From Cyanophora paradoxa (lineage: Eukaryota; Glaucocystophyceae; Cyanophorales; Cyanophoraceae), in NCBI GenBank assembly GCA_004431415.1, contig QPMI01000103.1, positions 124,001-188,000 of the forward strand: a stretch of 64,000 nt of DNA, in the 5' to 3' direction. The notes under the pieces were generated by a model. That model did not search any database. It saw nothing but the letters and a program-made list of their open reading frames with translations, and was not told the origin of the DNA. The first letter of the stretch is position 1, and the number at the start of each line of letters is the position of its first letter. The translations under genes were made by a program, and so were the position numbers. Shown here one piece after another: positions 1 to 11,533 of this stretch.

Positions 1-1031
1 CGCGGCGCGCAACGAGCTGGCGGCGCTCCCGCCCGAGCTCGGCCGCCTCGCCCGCCTCGCCGAGCTCGACCTCGGCGAGAACTGCCTCACCCGCCTGCCC
101 CCGGAGATCGCACTGTCCGCCCCATTCCCCTCTTCGAGCTCCGTTCGCTCGCCCAAAGCTGATGCCCCCGCCCCGCAGTCTGACGCGGCTGGAGACGCTG
201 GACCTGCGGGCGAACGCGCTGGAGAGCGTACCCCCCGAGCTCGGGCGCCTGGCCTCCCTCCGCCGCCTCTTCCTCAACGAGAACCGCCTCGCCGCCCTCC
301 CCGACGAGCTCTTTGACCTCACCCGGTACCCCCCTCCCCTCCCCCTCCGGTCCGCGGGGGTACACGCCGATCCGAGGGGGTGCACGTGCAGGCTGGAGGT
401 GCTGTACGTGCAGATCAACCGGCTGGAGCGGCTGCCGCCGGCCGTGGGGCGCCTCGCGCGCCTCCGCGAGCTGATGGTCTACGACAACAGGCGAGCCCAA
501 GGGCGGCGCCGGGCCCCCGCCCCCGCCCCAGCCCCTCCTTGTGCCCCGGCCCCTCGTCGAGCAAGCGCGCGCAGGCTCCAGTCGATCCCTCCTGAGGTCG
601 GCGCCCTGCCCCTCGAGCAGGTGCGCCTGTATCCGGCTACCCCCCCCCCCCCCCCCGGCGCCGGCTGTTCCCCCCCTCTCTGTCTGAGCGGCGGGCAGTT
701 CGAGTGCTATGAGAACCCTCTCACGGAGATGCCGGGCCCCATATCCTCCCTCAAGGTCCCCCCGCCCCTCGGGGCCGGGCCCGACGGTCGCCGAGCCGCT
801 GAGAGAGCGAGCCCGTTGGGGCGCAGGAGGGCGCCGTGGACGACGCTGTCCTCGCCCACCTCCGCGCCATCGCCGGTGCGCCTTTGGGGCCTGCGCCCGC
901 TCCGGGCCCTATCTCACCGGTCCGACCCGCCGAGTCGGCGACGCTGATCCGCTTTCGCAGAGGGGCCTCCGCGGACTGAGGAAGGGGGCCACAGGCAGTG
1001 CTGCAGATGCGGGGCACACCCCGACGCTTAG
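1..1031 (+). CDS. Leucine-rich-repeat protein, 3' portion (5' end outside window)
   Basis: The reading frame open at base 2 encodes tandem LRRs of the plant/protist 'LPPELGRLxxLxxLDLxxNxL' type. Six or more repeats are visible across exons at about 2-110, 175-325, 392-490, 575-620 and 699-755. Likely final exons are 827-875 and 961-1031, ending at a TAG at 1029-1031 after a Cys-rich tail (QCCRCG). The intron starting at 491 has a GC donor (GCGAGC); those at 326, 621, 756 and 876 have GT. The donor near 110 is not clear. LRRs of this sort form a protein-binding solenoid; no kinase, membrane segment or other effector domain is present in the visible part, so the partner and role are unknown. 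The start codon lies upstream of the window. The family is certain; the last two exons are inferred from frame and splice signals. Confidence 0.75.
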
Positions 1032-1262
1032 AAAACGTGTAACGAGCCACTCCACAGCGTGGCCCCCCCCCCCCTCCCCCCTCCCCCTTCCCCCCGCCCC
1101 CCCCCCCCCCCCCCCCCTTCGAAGATCTCCCCTCGGAAGAGGTGTCATCTCTAACTCCCTCGATATATATCCCCTCTAGATCTAATTGAATACCTCTCAG
1201 AATCGTATATCGCCTAGTGGCGCCAGTCAAGATCTGGAGATCTTGAAGCGGCTCCAAGCGAA
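1032..1262. other. Non-coding 3' flank with C-rich run
   Basis: No supported gene. Contains a long C-rich tract at about 1061-1118 followed by AT-richer sequence with short palindromes (agatct, gatatatat). No polyadenylation signal could be assigned. Confidence 0.4.
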
Positions 1263-1844
1263 ATGCAGTCCCACGAGCCAGATAGAGCGCGTTCAGCAGC
1301 GCGCACAGATTTGCGCACGCCAAGCCCGGATTCTCGCGCGGAGCAGCAGGCGGAGCAATCGATATCGATATCGGACGCGAAAATCGATATCGCACCGGCC
1401 GCCGGCGAGGACGCGTATATCGCAATTGACTCGACGCCTCCGGAGTCTGCGCATGCCGCGGCCAAGCTCGCCGCCGACGGGCGCCCGCGCCCGAGCTCGA
1501 ACTCTCCCCGCCGAACACGGCGAACGAGGAAGCGAGAGTACCACGGGCAAGACCTGATCGGCCATGAGTGCGCACGATTGCGAGCCGCCGCGCGCCGCGG
1601 CGCGGGCATGCGCAAGGATTCGCGCCATGCATATTGCTCCGCCGGCGCCGCGGCGCCGCTCAAGCTTGCAATTGACAACACCTCTGTGCATGCGGCCAGG
1701 TGTGACGTCTGCGGGGCCTCTGGCGATACGGAGCTCTTCGTGAGCCAGTATTTCGCTGGCGAGCTTCGCTGCGAAAAATGCAGGTCCATCGCGGACCCAG
1801 GCGATCCGGTGCGCATGCGCAATGCCTTTTGGCATGGGTTGTAA
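1263..1844 (+). CDS. Hypothetical single-exon ORF with paired CxxC motifs
   Basis: An uninterrupted 193-codon ATG frame. The C-terminal third contains CDVCG, then about 18 residues later CEKCRS, a spacing that could bind one zinc ion as in small zinc ribbons. The N-terminal half is Ala/Arg/Ser-rich without a recognisable fold. Its base composition (many gatatcgatatc-type palindromes) resembles the intergenic DNA of this window, so it may be a chance ORF. It sits between the LRR gene and the convergent 5-phosphatase gene. Function unknown. Confidence 0.3.
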   Translation: MQSHEPDRARSAARTDLRTPSPDSRAEQQAEQSISISDAKIDIAPAAGEDAYIAIDSTPPESAHAAAKLAADGRPRPSSNSPRRTRRTRKREYHGQDLIGHECARLRAAARRGAGMRKDSRHAYCSAGAAAPLKLAIDNTSVHAARCDVCGASGDTELFVSQYFAGELRCEKCRSIADPGDPVRMRNAFWHGL

Positions 1845-2428
1845 AAATTCAATTAATATTGATGAATTAGCCTAGTAGAGCACTGTCCAAAAATTTCTAA
1901 CCGTCGGATCGGACGCGCGCGCGCAGGACCGGACGCCCTGGGACGGGACGTGGGAGTCGCAGGATCCCGGCTCCTGGTCCAACCTGCACCTCCCCGGGCC
2001 CTGAATTCGAATTCGACTGCTGCCCACATGCATGGCCAGCCTGGCAGCCCCTGAATCCCGTTTGAGATCTCTAATTATATAAGGCCAAGAAGGATGTATA
2101 CTTACAATTGCAAGAAATGGATGTATACTTACAATTGCAAGAAATTCAATGCACTCAGAACACTTATTTACTGACGCGAACGCTGAAGGCCTAATTATAT
2201 AAGGGAGTAATCATACTACGAAATTCTTCTGAGCTACGAAAAACGGTTCATGGAAGAGCAGCCCACTGGCCCCCATATTGGGAGTGGGGACCGGGGCATG
2301 GGGGAATTCTGTGCGCGGAGAAACGAGGAGGCACCGAAGAAGCAGTCGCGCGGTTCGAAAATCGGAGGCGGCGGGGCGGGCGCACGCGGGCGCGGGCCCC
2401 GGGCGGGCGCGGCTACAGGCGGCCCCGG
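1845..2428. other. Intergenic region with 27-bp tandem duplication
   Basis: No gene supported. A 27-bp unit beginning ggatgtatac is present twice head to tail at 2092-2118 and 2119-2145. The motif taattatataag occurs at about 2072 and again at about 2192, bracketing the duplication. Confidence 0.5.
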
Positions 2429-5400
2429 CTACAGGCGGAAGGAGCCGCTGCGGAGGCGGGACATGCTGGGCGGGCGCTGGGGGTTCTCGGGGAACTGGAG
2501 GCTCGGCCGCGAGGGAGAACCGTGGCGGGAGCCCTCGCCGGCGTCGGGGGGCGCGAGGGCGCCGAAGCTCTGCGGCGGGGGCGCGAGGCTGCTGCTGCCC
2601 GTGAAGGAGCGGGGCGGGAGGAGCGGGGCCTGGAGGCCGCCCATGGCGCCCGGCGCCGTCTGGAACGAGGCCGGGCGCTGCGGCGAGGCGCCCGGCTGCC
2701 CGAACGAGGGCGACGGCGTCGGACCCAGCTCGGGCGTCCGCGGGGGGGACGAGGCCGCGGGGGGTACGGGCGACGTCCACCCCGAGGGCGGCGCGGGGTA
2801 CCCCGCGTTCAGCGGCGCCGAGTACTGCTTCGCCGGCGCCTCGTTGGGCTTGCAGCAGCTGCAGGCGGGGCGGGGCGCGCAGCGTGAGAAGGGCGGTCCG
2901 GATGCGCGGCGGGGGCGGGGGCGGGGCGGGGGGGCACCTGGGGAGGAAGGCGAAGAAGGGGCTCCAGCAGCTGGCCTCCTCGCGCTCGGCGGCGTACGAG
3001 TCGCGGAAGCCCTCGGAGGAGGAGAAGCCCGAGGAGCCGTACGAGGCGCCGTAGTCGTCCGCCGGCTTGCCCGAGTTGAGCGCCCCGCCGCCGTCCCCGC
3101 CGAGGGACGAGGTCGTCGTCGAGAAGCTGTCCCCGCCCAGGGCCATCGCCGCGGCGCGGGCGCCGAAGCCGCCGCCGCCGCCGCCGGCGCCGGCCTGGGC
3201 CTTGAGGATGGCGGCCGACTTGCGGAGGACGACGCGGACGACGGCCGAGACGGGCCGGTGGTCCGACCCGATGAACTGCGGCAGCGAGCCGTACCTGCCG
3301 CCACGCCCCCAGGGCTCGCTCTCGCCCCCTAGAAGGCAAAGGACTTCCAAGCAAAGGCGGGGGGCGGACCAGAGGGGGTCGACGAGGGGCCCGAGGAAGA
3401 GCACGCGGTCCGTCCAGCTCGGCGTCCGCTTCTTCGACTCCGGGCAGAAGTTGTTCGTCCCTGCACGCCGCCGTCCATCGGAGGGGGCCGTCCCGACGCG
3501 TTGAGCGGGGGGGCGCCGCGCACCCGGCTCGTACTTGAAGGTGGGGGGGAAGAGGATTGGCGCCTCCTTGAAGTGCTGCGAGGGCCCCGCCTCAGGGCCC
3601 CAGGGGGGAGGGGGAGGGGGGTACACGCTTGCTCGCCTGGAAGGCGGCGCCGGAGGCGCGGGCCTGGGAGAGCTGGTCGGCCTCGAGGAGGGGCCCGATG
3701 TCGCCGGCGAGGGCCTGCCGGGCGACGGCGCCCGTGTCGCCCATGACGCGGTAGTTGAGGTCCCCGAAGAAGAAGACGAAGTTGTGCGCCAGCACGTCCG
3801 GCGCGTCCGGGAACTGCCCGTGCGCTCCGCCCTCAGCCTGGGCTGGGCCCGGCTGGCTTGGAGGGAGGGGCGGGGGCGGGCCTGGATGCGCGAGAGGATG
3901 TCGCCGTACTCCTTGTTCCGGATGTGGTTGTTCTTCTGCGGGGCGGGCGGGGCGGGCGGGGGCTCAGGGCCCTGCCCCCGCCCCCTCTCGCGCGTGCGGG
4001 GGCCGGGGCCGGGGGGGGCGGACGTCGTGGGGGGTGAGGTGGGCGGTGAGGAAGCAGAAGGTGGAGTAGTTCCACCGGAACCGCAGGCACACCGCCCCTG
4101 CGAGGTAGCCCGTCGGCCCCCGCGCCGCGCCCCCCGGGGTCGGGGCGCGGGAGGGCGGCGCACCCTTGTTCTTCATCTTGCCGCCGAAGCCCGTCGGCAC
4201 GGCCGCCGTCTGCACCTGCGCGCGCGCGCCGGCGGCGTCGGCGCGGGGGGGCGCATGGGGGGCGCCCCGGGGCGGCGGACCTCGCTGAACTCGGTCGCGC
4301 ACTTCTCCTTCGTGTACACCGCCAGCAGCAGGCCCACCTGCGCGGCCCCGCCGGCTCGGCACACGCGGGCGCGGGGCGGGGCGGGGCGGGGCGGGGCGGG
4401 GCGGGCACCATCTGCCGGGAGCCAACCTTGACGTAGCGGTCCCCGTTCACCACCATCTGGGGCCCAGGGTTCGACGGGGGCGGGCGGGAGGGAGGGGCGG
4501 GAGGGCCGGTGGGCGGGGCGGGAGGGGGCGGGGCCGGCCCCGCACCTCGCTCATCGCGAGGTCGACGCTGCGCGGACGAGGCGGGTCAGCGGGCCGGCGC
4601 GGGGGGCGCGGGGCGGGCGCGGGGCCGGCGGGCGCACTAGTACTCCCACATGTTCCCCTGGTTGCTCTGGTCCGAGGAGCCGACCACCGTGCTCTGCGCG
4701 CGCGCGGCCCGGCGCCTCGCCTCGGGCCGGGGAGGCGGGGGCGGGGCGGGGCGGGGCGGGGGCGGACCACTTTGAGGGGGATGATCTCCTGGCAGCCGAT
4801 GCAGACCACGTCGGGCCCGTCCTGCGCCACCTGCCGGAACGCGCCCCTGCACGCCGCCCGCCCGCCCGGCCCTTCAGCCGGCGTGAGGCGAGGGGCGGGG
4901 CGGGGCGGGGCGCGCCGGTCGGGCCCGGCGGCGTAGCGGGGGTCCAGGTCCGAGAAGAGGATGTCCTTGAGGGGGTACTCGCTGGGCTTCTTGCCGGCCA
5001 CGTTGTAGGTCAGGATGCGGATAGTGTAGTACTGCGTCACCGTCGGCCCGTCGTCCGGCCCGCCCCGCGCCGTGTCGCCCCCGTTCTCCGGGATCGACAT
5101 CGGCAGGTTGACTGCGGGCGCGGGGCGCGGCTCGGCGGGCGCGGCGCGGGCGGGCGGGCGGACGGGCGGGGCGCACTGGATATGGAGCCGCTGCGGCGGG
5201 AGCGGGGCTTGGCCTCTGTGGTGGCGACGGGGAGCACGGCGATGGGCGCCGCCGCCTGCCGCGAGAAGGAGTTGGAGCGGCTCGAGATGGAGGGCCGCCG
5301 GTGGATGCTGCCCCCAGCCGCGTTCAGGGCCTGCGCCAGCAGCGCCGGGTGTACGCCGTCCACCAGCTCCACGCTCGGCGGCGTGTCCGATCCCCGGCTA

Positions 5401-5594
5401 CTCTGCCCGAAGCTGCTGAAGCTCTTCGGGGCGGCTATCGTGCTGCCGCGGCGGCTAGCGTACGGGCTCCCCTCCGCCGAGCCCTCCCCTTGCGGCGGGC
5501 TCGTTACGTGAAGCGAAGGTCCAGCTCCCATCGAAAAGGTCGCGTTGCCCTGGCGGCCGAGGGCCGCCAGGCTCGGCCTCCTCCCGTCCGCCAT
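2429..5594 (-). CDS. Inositol polyphosphate 5-phosphatase (type II, synaptojanin/OCRL-like catalytic domain)
   Basis: Multi-exon gene read leftward from the ATG at 5594. Exon 1 (5594-5177) is a Ser/Ala-rich N-terminus. The catalytic domain then appears in order: RILTYNVAGKKP, CIGCQEIIPL (catalytic Glu, about 4780-4800), WEYYVDLAMSE, VGLLLAVYTKEK, WNYSTFCFLTAHL, KNNHIRNKEYGDI, FFGDLNYRV (3749-3780), TPSWTDRVLF and GSDHRPVSAVV (3249-3272). These correspond to the Mg-binding, phosphate-binding and catalytic motifs of the exonuclease/endonuclease/phosphatase fold. The family removes the 5-phosphate from phosphoinositides or soluble inositol phosphates at membranes. The C-terminus is a Pro/Ser/Gly-rich tail ending at 2429. 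No SAC, RhoGAP, SH2 or CAAX element was seen. Introns are short and C-rich; at least three have GC donors. Exact substrate cannot be called. Confidence 0.9.
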
Positions 5595-6063
5595 TTTCGA
5601 CCACGCCGATCCGGGCTCCGATCAGAGCGCAGTCTACTTTCGCCGCTTCCGTCGACGACTACGATTCCTTCCGGTAGCCCGATGCTGCGCGGGTGGCCGC
5701 TAAACCTAACGCCCCTAACACCCGCGCCTAGTATCCTGCGAACACTTCGACGAGTCGCGATACCAGTACCCCTGCGTTAGAGCTTCTTGCTGCCTCTCTC
5801 ACATGCAATCTGGCTTCCCCTGGCTTCCTCAGCTTCCGCAACAGATTCGTAGGCCCTTTCTAGCTCCAGCATTGGTCACCGCTCCAATAGTAGCACATCA
5901 CCAGTTGTAGATCTTCGGATGCAGGCGTGGGCCAGGTCGAGCTGTAGACAGTAGCTACAGGTCTCAGAGCGGCGTTCCGCCAGGCTCCAGCCTCGCCGGC
6001 AGCGAGTCCCAACTTGGCTTCTGCCACCGCGGCGCGTCGCCCTCGCTAGCTGCAGTCCCCAGG
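5595..6063. other. Divergent intergenic region (shared promoter space)
   Basis: About 470 bp between the start codons of the leftward 5-phosphatase gene and the rightward cyclic-nucleotide-binding gene. It must hold both promoters, but no clear TATA box or other element was recognised. Confidence 0.45.
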
Positions 6064-8032
6064 ATGGCGGCGCGGGGGGTTGCAAGGCAGGCGAGCTTCA
6101 TAGGCATCACGGAGTCGGAGCGCCCCACCTTCAGCGTCAACAACTTTAGACGGACACCGCACGGGTATCTCTCGGGCGGCGCAGCCGGCTGGATCTCGCA
6201 GCAGCAGGTGCAGAAAGTGCGGGCGGCGTGGTCGAAGCCCGTCCACCTGCGGAGCGGCGCCGATGTCGACGCTCTCATCGAGTTCTGCGTGCGCCCGGCC
6301 CCGCGCGCCGGGGCGCCGCGCCGCGCCGCCCGGGCCGACCCTGAGGCGGGCGCAGAGCCACATCCCCTTCCTGCGCGGGCTCGTGAAGATGCGGGCGGAG
6401 CTTGCGCAGATCTTCCAGTACCGGCGCGTCCCCCGGGGCACCGTCGGTGCGGGCGCTCGCCGGCGCCTCCGCCCACGCTCCGATCCGCCTGACGACGGGC
6501 CCCCGGACGCAAGTGCTGGAGCCCGGGGACGAGCAGGCGAAGGTCTTCGTGCTGCTGGCGGGGGCGGCGGAGATGGTGGTGGAGGACGCGCTGACGTCGG
6601 CCTCGTACCCGGCGATCACGCTGGGCCCGGGGGACCTCTTCGGGGAGGAGGCGGATGACGAGAAGCGGCGCGTGACCGTCACCGCCGCCTCCGACCTCGA
6701 GCTCCTCGCCGTCGAGGACGAGGAGCTCGCCGAGCTCCAGGACAAGCAGGTCCGCCCCGGCCCCGCGCCTCCTCTCGACCGCCCCGCTTCTCCGCTCGGG
6801 CGCGCCGCTGAGGGCGACGTGGCGGAACAGCACTCGAAGCAGGTGGAGGAGGCGGTGGCGTTCCTCCAGCGCATCCCCCTCTTCGCCGACATGAGCCGCA
6901 AGCAGCTCCTCAACCTCTGCAGCGGCCTCCAGACCCGCACCGCCCTCCGCTCCACCCGTGCCCCCGCCCCCGCCTCCCCCGCCCGCCCCCGCCGCGCCCC
7001 GCGCGGCCTGATCGACGCGCCTTGTTCGCAGTGATCGTGCGGCAGGACGAGGAGCCCGACGCGGTGTACGTCATCAAGAGCGGCTCCTGCCGCGTCCTCC
7101 GCGAGATCCCCGTGCGTCCGGCGGCCCGCTGGTCCGCCCGGGTCGGCCGCGTGCCTTCCTGACGCCGCCTGCTGCGCGCAGGTCCCGGAGGCGGCGCGGG
7201 CGCTCCTCGCGCCCCCCGGGCCCGCCCGCAGCCCCTCCCCCGCCCGCGTACGGGTGCGGCCGCGTCAGCCGGCCGTCGCGAACCCCGCCCGGCTGACGCG
7301 CCGGCGCCGCAGAGCCGGTCGCCGGTGCGGGGGCGCAGGCTGGGCCCAAGCCCCTCCGGGCGACGCGCTCGACCTCCTCGCTGCACGGGGCGCCCCGGGC
7401 GGCCTCGCGGACGGGCGGGGCCGGCCCGGCGTTGCCGCCCATCGCGCGGGGGAAGCCGGCCGCGCACACGGCGGCGCTGCTGGGCGACGACGAGGCGGCG
7501 GCGAGGGGCCGCCCCGCGCCGGCGCCGGCGTCGGGACGGTCGGCGGCCGCGGCGGGGGCGGAGAGCCCGTCCCCAGCAGCGCCCCCGGGGCTGGGCCTGG
7601 GGACGGCCCCTAAGCAGCGGGCGACCTTTGAGGTCGGCCTCCTCTCTGCCGAGGACGGTGCGCGGCTCCATCCGACCCGATCCGCTTGCGTCTGGGCTCG
7701 CCTCTCACGCGGCGGCGGCGACCGCAGTGTTCGGGGAGGTGGGCGTGCTGCTGGGCGTGCGGCGGCGCGCGACGGTGGTGGCCGAGTCGACATGCGAGCT
7801 GCTCGTCATCTCCAAGCAGGACTTCCTCTACAAGCTCCCGCCCCACGTCACCGAGCGCTTCCGGCAGTTCGCCCTCGCGTACCCCGGCGACGAGGCGATG
7901 CTGCGGAGCTTCACGAGCAGCGCGGCGTGGGCGCAGTACAAGGAGGCCGTCGTGGGCGAGGTCGTGGGCCACCACGCCGCCCGCCGCATGCTCCGCGCCT
8001 CCGGCTTCCACCAGGGGGCTGCCCCCCTCTAG
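6064..8032 (+). CDS. Protein with two cyclic-nucleotide-binding domains
   Basis: Exons at 6064-6288, 6356-6446, 6514-6749, 6831-6957, 7032-7111, 7182-7247, 7315-7657 and 7728-8032, all with GT donors, joined in frame. The N-terminus (about 110 aa) has no recognised domain. The first CNBD covers VLEPGDEQAKVFVLLAG to LGPGDLFGEEA and a degenerate phosphate-binding cassette with RRVTVTA. The second starts at IPLFADMSRKQLLNLCSGL, passes VYVIKSGSCRVLREIP, and ends with VFGEVGVLLG and RRRATVVAES (Arg typical of the phosphate-binding cassette). It is split by about 135 residues of Ala/Pro-rich insert in exons 6 and 7. CNBDs bind cAMP or cGMP in PKA regulatory subunits, channels and Epac proteins. No kinase, channel or inhibitor sequence is seen, so the output is unknown. 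Confidence 0.8.
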
Positions 8033-8371
8033 ATCTAGCCCCGCCAGGCCGCCCCGCCCCGGCCCGGCCCCTGTACACTACAGTAGTGCTCGATCCCAGG
8101 GCTAGCTCTGGCTGTAGTCTGTGGCGCCAGGCTCTCCGAATGTACCAAATCGAATGCCGCCGCCGTGCCTGTACTCGTTGGTTGTGCCGGTGTCACGTGC
8201 AGCGTCTGGCGGGCGCGACCGGCGAGTGGGGACTCGCCTCTCGCTGCGGCTCTCGCCCCCTTGCCAGGCCGGGCTGAAAAACACGCTGTGGTTTGAATTC
8301 CCTGGGGGAAGGCGTGGTGCGAGCGCGGCAAGACCTAGGCGCCGGCTCGCTCGCTCGGGGCGGGCGTGCGC
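8033..8371. other. Convergent 3' intergenic region
   Basis: Lies between the stop codons of two convergent genes. No ORF with protein-like content, no repeat and no RNA gene recognised. Confidence 0.4.
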
Positions 8372-10653
8372 CTAGTACATGGGCATGTTGGCCATGGGGT
8401 TCGGCTGCTTGCCGAAGGAGTAGCTGCGCGCCCGCGGCTCAGCGGGCGGCGCTTCGGGCTCGGCCGGCGCCGGCCCCCGGGCGCACCTCTCGAGGGGCTT
8501 GGGGAGGAGCAGGCCCGTGCGGGGGTCTGCGGGGCGGCCACCGTGAGGGGCGGCGGCCGGCCAAGGGCCGCCGGCGGGGCGCACCGCGGTTGATGGTCGT
8601 GCCGGGCTGCGCAGGCGGAGGGGCGGCCGGGCGGCGGGCGGTCAGCGGGGCGGGCGGCGGGGCGGGCGGGCAGGCGAGGTCGGCGCACCGCGATGGAGAC
8701 GGCAGCGCCGCCGCCGCCGCCGCGGCGCTGTGAGTTCTGCCGGCTCAGGAAGGCCTGCAGCGGGCCCCGCGCCTCAGGGCGGGACAGGGCAAGGGACACG
8801 GAACGGGGCGGTGCTGCGCGGCGCGGGTGAAGGGCGGCGGCACCTCGGTCTGTCCGGTGCCGTAGTCGCTCGCGTAGGCCGCGTCCTGCGGGGCCCCGCC
8901 TGAGGCGCGCGGCGAGGCGCGCGGGCGGTCGCGGCGAGGTACCTGGGAGCGGCCTTCGGCGAAGAAAGCCTCGGCCCCGTAGCCGGCGGCGCCCCCTGAG
9001 AAGCCGCCGCCGTAGCCCACCGGCATCTGGCGCGGCGCTGGGGCGGGGATGGCGCCTGCGCGGGCGGGTGAGACCAGGCGGGGCCAGGCGAGGCGGGGCG
9101 GGGGATGGCGGGGCGGGCCGAGGGAGTGGCGGCGCTTGTCGGCCTTCTTGCCCTCGTCGTCCGAGTCGAAGACGGAGAGCAGCTTCTCGAAGACCGTCTG
9201 CCGCGCGCCGCTCAGATCCGATTCCGAAGCGAACCGGTGAAGCAAGGCGGGGCGGGGCGGGGGCGGGGCGGGCCTTCTCGGGCTGGGCGACGCCGCCGGC
9301 CATCATGGAGGACGGGAAGAAGTCGCGGCTCTGGTGCTGCGGCGGCGGCGGCCCCTGCTGCTGGTGCTGCGGCGAGTAGAACGTCTGCATCTGCGAGGGG
9401 CGCCGGGGGCCTGAGGGCGCGGGGCGAGCGGCGGGGCGGGCGGCGAGGGCCCGAGGGGGACCGGACCTGGCCGTCTTCGAAGACCGTCGGCATGTTGCGC
9501 GGCGACGCGAAGTTGTTGAAGTCCGCCGCCGGCGCCGGCATGCCGCGCTGCACCCTGCAGCCCCCGCCGCGTCGGCGCGGGGGCGGGGGCGAGGGGCGCG
9601 GGGCCTGGCCGGGGCGGCACCCGAACGGGACGCCGCCGACGCCGGGCGGGGGCGCGTCGTAGCCCATCGGGGCGACGGCGCCGCCGCGGCGCAGCGCATC
9701 GAGCTCGGCCTCCAGCGCCCGAGTCTGCGTCCCGCCCCGCCCCGCCCTCAGCGCCCGACGCGCAGGGACCGCGGTGGGCCAAGCCGCACCCGGTTTTCGT
9801 ACTGGCTCATCGCATGCTCCTGACGCATCGCCAGCTCTGCGCGCGAGCGCGGTTACGAACGACAGGCGGGGGCTGGAGCGCGGCGGCCGGGGACGGACCG
9901 CGAGCGCGGGCGGCCTCGTCGCGAAGGCGCGCGTTCTCAACCTCCAGCTGCGGCGGTGTGAGCGGCGGCGGCGGCGGCGGGGCAGGGGGAGGGGACCTCG
10001 GTGCAGCGTGCGCGGATCTGCTCGGTCGAGCCGCGCTCGCGCCCGTACGTGTCCAGCTCGCTCCGGAGGCGGTTGATCTCGGCGTCCTGCGCGAGCGAGC
10101 GCGTCTCGTCGGCCGGCCGGCCCGCCCGCCCACGCGGGCGCCGGACCGAGAGCGGACCTTGTCGCGGATCTCCTCTTGCATGTTCGCGATCCTCACGCGG
10201 TCACCGCCATTCGCGCCCGCGAAGTCGAAGCGGCTCGACGGGTCGAATGCGGACTGCAGATCCGATTCAGGGCGGGAAGCAAGCGGCGAAGGGAAGAAGC
10301 ACGCCTGAGCGCGCGCGCGGGCCGCCGCGAACGGGTCCTGGGGCGCAGGGGCGGCGTCCCAGCCCATGCTGCGGGAAGAGATGGCACCGACGGAGTTGTG
10401 CAGGCTGCCAGGGCCCTGCAGGGGCGCGCCGTATCGGGCCGCGGCCGGGTATTGGTCTGCGGTTGCAGTCAATGGTTCCGCAGAGGGAGCCGCCCCCATC
10501 CAAAGAGGGGCGAGCACAAGAGGGTTGCGCACTGGCTGCGCCGTGAGTAGCGTTCCACGCCTGTGCGGCGGAGAACACGGAGGACGGCGCCTGGAGAGGG
10601 GCCTGGCCGTGGGCCTGGCCATAGGCCGGTGTCGAATAGCCGCCGTAGTTCAT
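8372..10653 (-). CDS. Coiled-coil, Gln/Pro/Gly-rich protein of unknown function
   Basis: Read leftward from the ATG at 10653 (MNYGGYSTPAYGQAHGQ...) to a TAG at 8374-8372 (...PMANMPMY). At least a dozen small exons can be chained. They include RVRIANMQEEIRDK, a helical block DAEINRLRSELDTYGRERG, LEVENARLRDEAARAR and ELAMRQEHAMSQYENR. These heptad-like segments suggest a coiled coil of perhaps 80-100 residues, followed by TRALEAELDALRR and low-complexity Gln/Pro/Gly exons (a QHQQQGPPPP run). The exon near 9200 carries EKLLSVFDSDDEGKKADKR. One intron has a GC donor (after VAQPEK, near 9270). The first exon junction near 10550-10600 is unresolved. The low-complexity/coiled-coil mix resembles scaffold or cytoskeleton-associated proteins, but no family was recognised. 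Confidence 0.6.
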
Positions 10654-11533
10654 CGAAGAGACTCGACGCGACAGCCGCTCTGCAACGCGACAGACACGGG
10701 CTTGGAACGGTCGAAGGGATAACGGCAACCTAAGGGCGCAGAGGCCGCGCGACGTGACGAACCCTGTGGATGCGGTAACGCTTCCGGAATCCGCCCGGAG
10801 CAGCGGGCGGGAACGATGCAAAGAGTTGGCGCGAGGGCCTTCCGTGCAGTGTACCCCTATCGCGGACGATGTCACCGATCAAAAGTCTGGCGCTCCCGGA
10901 GTGCGACGAGCATGTCGGCTCCAGTGCCGGGGCGAGGTCGGATCCAGTGCCGGGGCGAGGTCATAGACCCCGAGGACGGGAGCCTCCTGATCTCCCGAGC
11001 TCGAGTGCCATCGTTCTTGTTGCAGCTCTGATCATGATCGCTTCGTTCACTACTAGGCGCGGCTAGCTATACTATGATATATAGATCTAGATCGAGCTCT
11101 AGTAGAGCACATGCTGCCGCAGTGCGGGTGTGTCGGGCGCCGCCGACCCCTGCCCGCGGCCGGCCCGCGGCCTGCAGCTGTCGACGTCGCGGGCGGCCCG
11201 GCGGCTGTCCGGTCTAGATCTGCAGCTGACTGCAAGTCTGCAACTGCGCTACTAAGTCAGCGACGTCGACGTCGAGCGTCGACGACATTCGTGAATATAG
11301 ATATCGTAGTACAAAACTACTTAAGGTTAATTAAGCTTAGCGAAAGCTTGAAATGAAATCGAGAGTGAAAGCTTCGTAAACTATAGCTTACTATGATATG
11401 GGTCAGGGAACCCACAGAGAGCGCCAGCTACGTATATGTGGATGCAATCATCTAGGTCTGCATACATGTAAAGAAGTGTAAAGCTTCTTATGAGCAAGCT
11501 AACGTTGGAGCTCAAGAGTCTAGCTATAGCCTG
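10654..11533. other. Intergenic region, palindrome-rich and AT-richer in its right half
   Basis: No gene supported. From about 11040 the base composition changes to AT-richer sequence with clustered short palindromes (ctagatctag, gagctc, ctgcagctg, aagctt). A short direct duplication of a 15-nt phrase, ccagtgccggggcga, occurs near 10920 and 10940. Confidence 0.4.
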
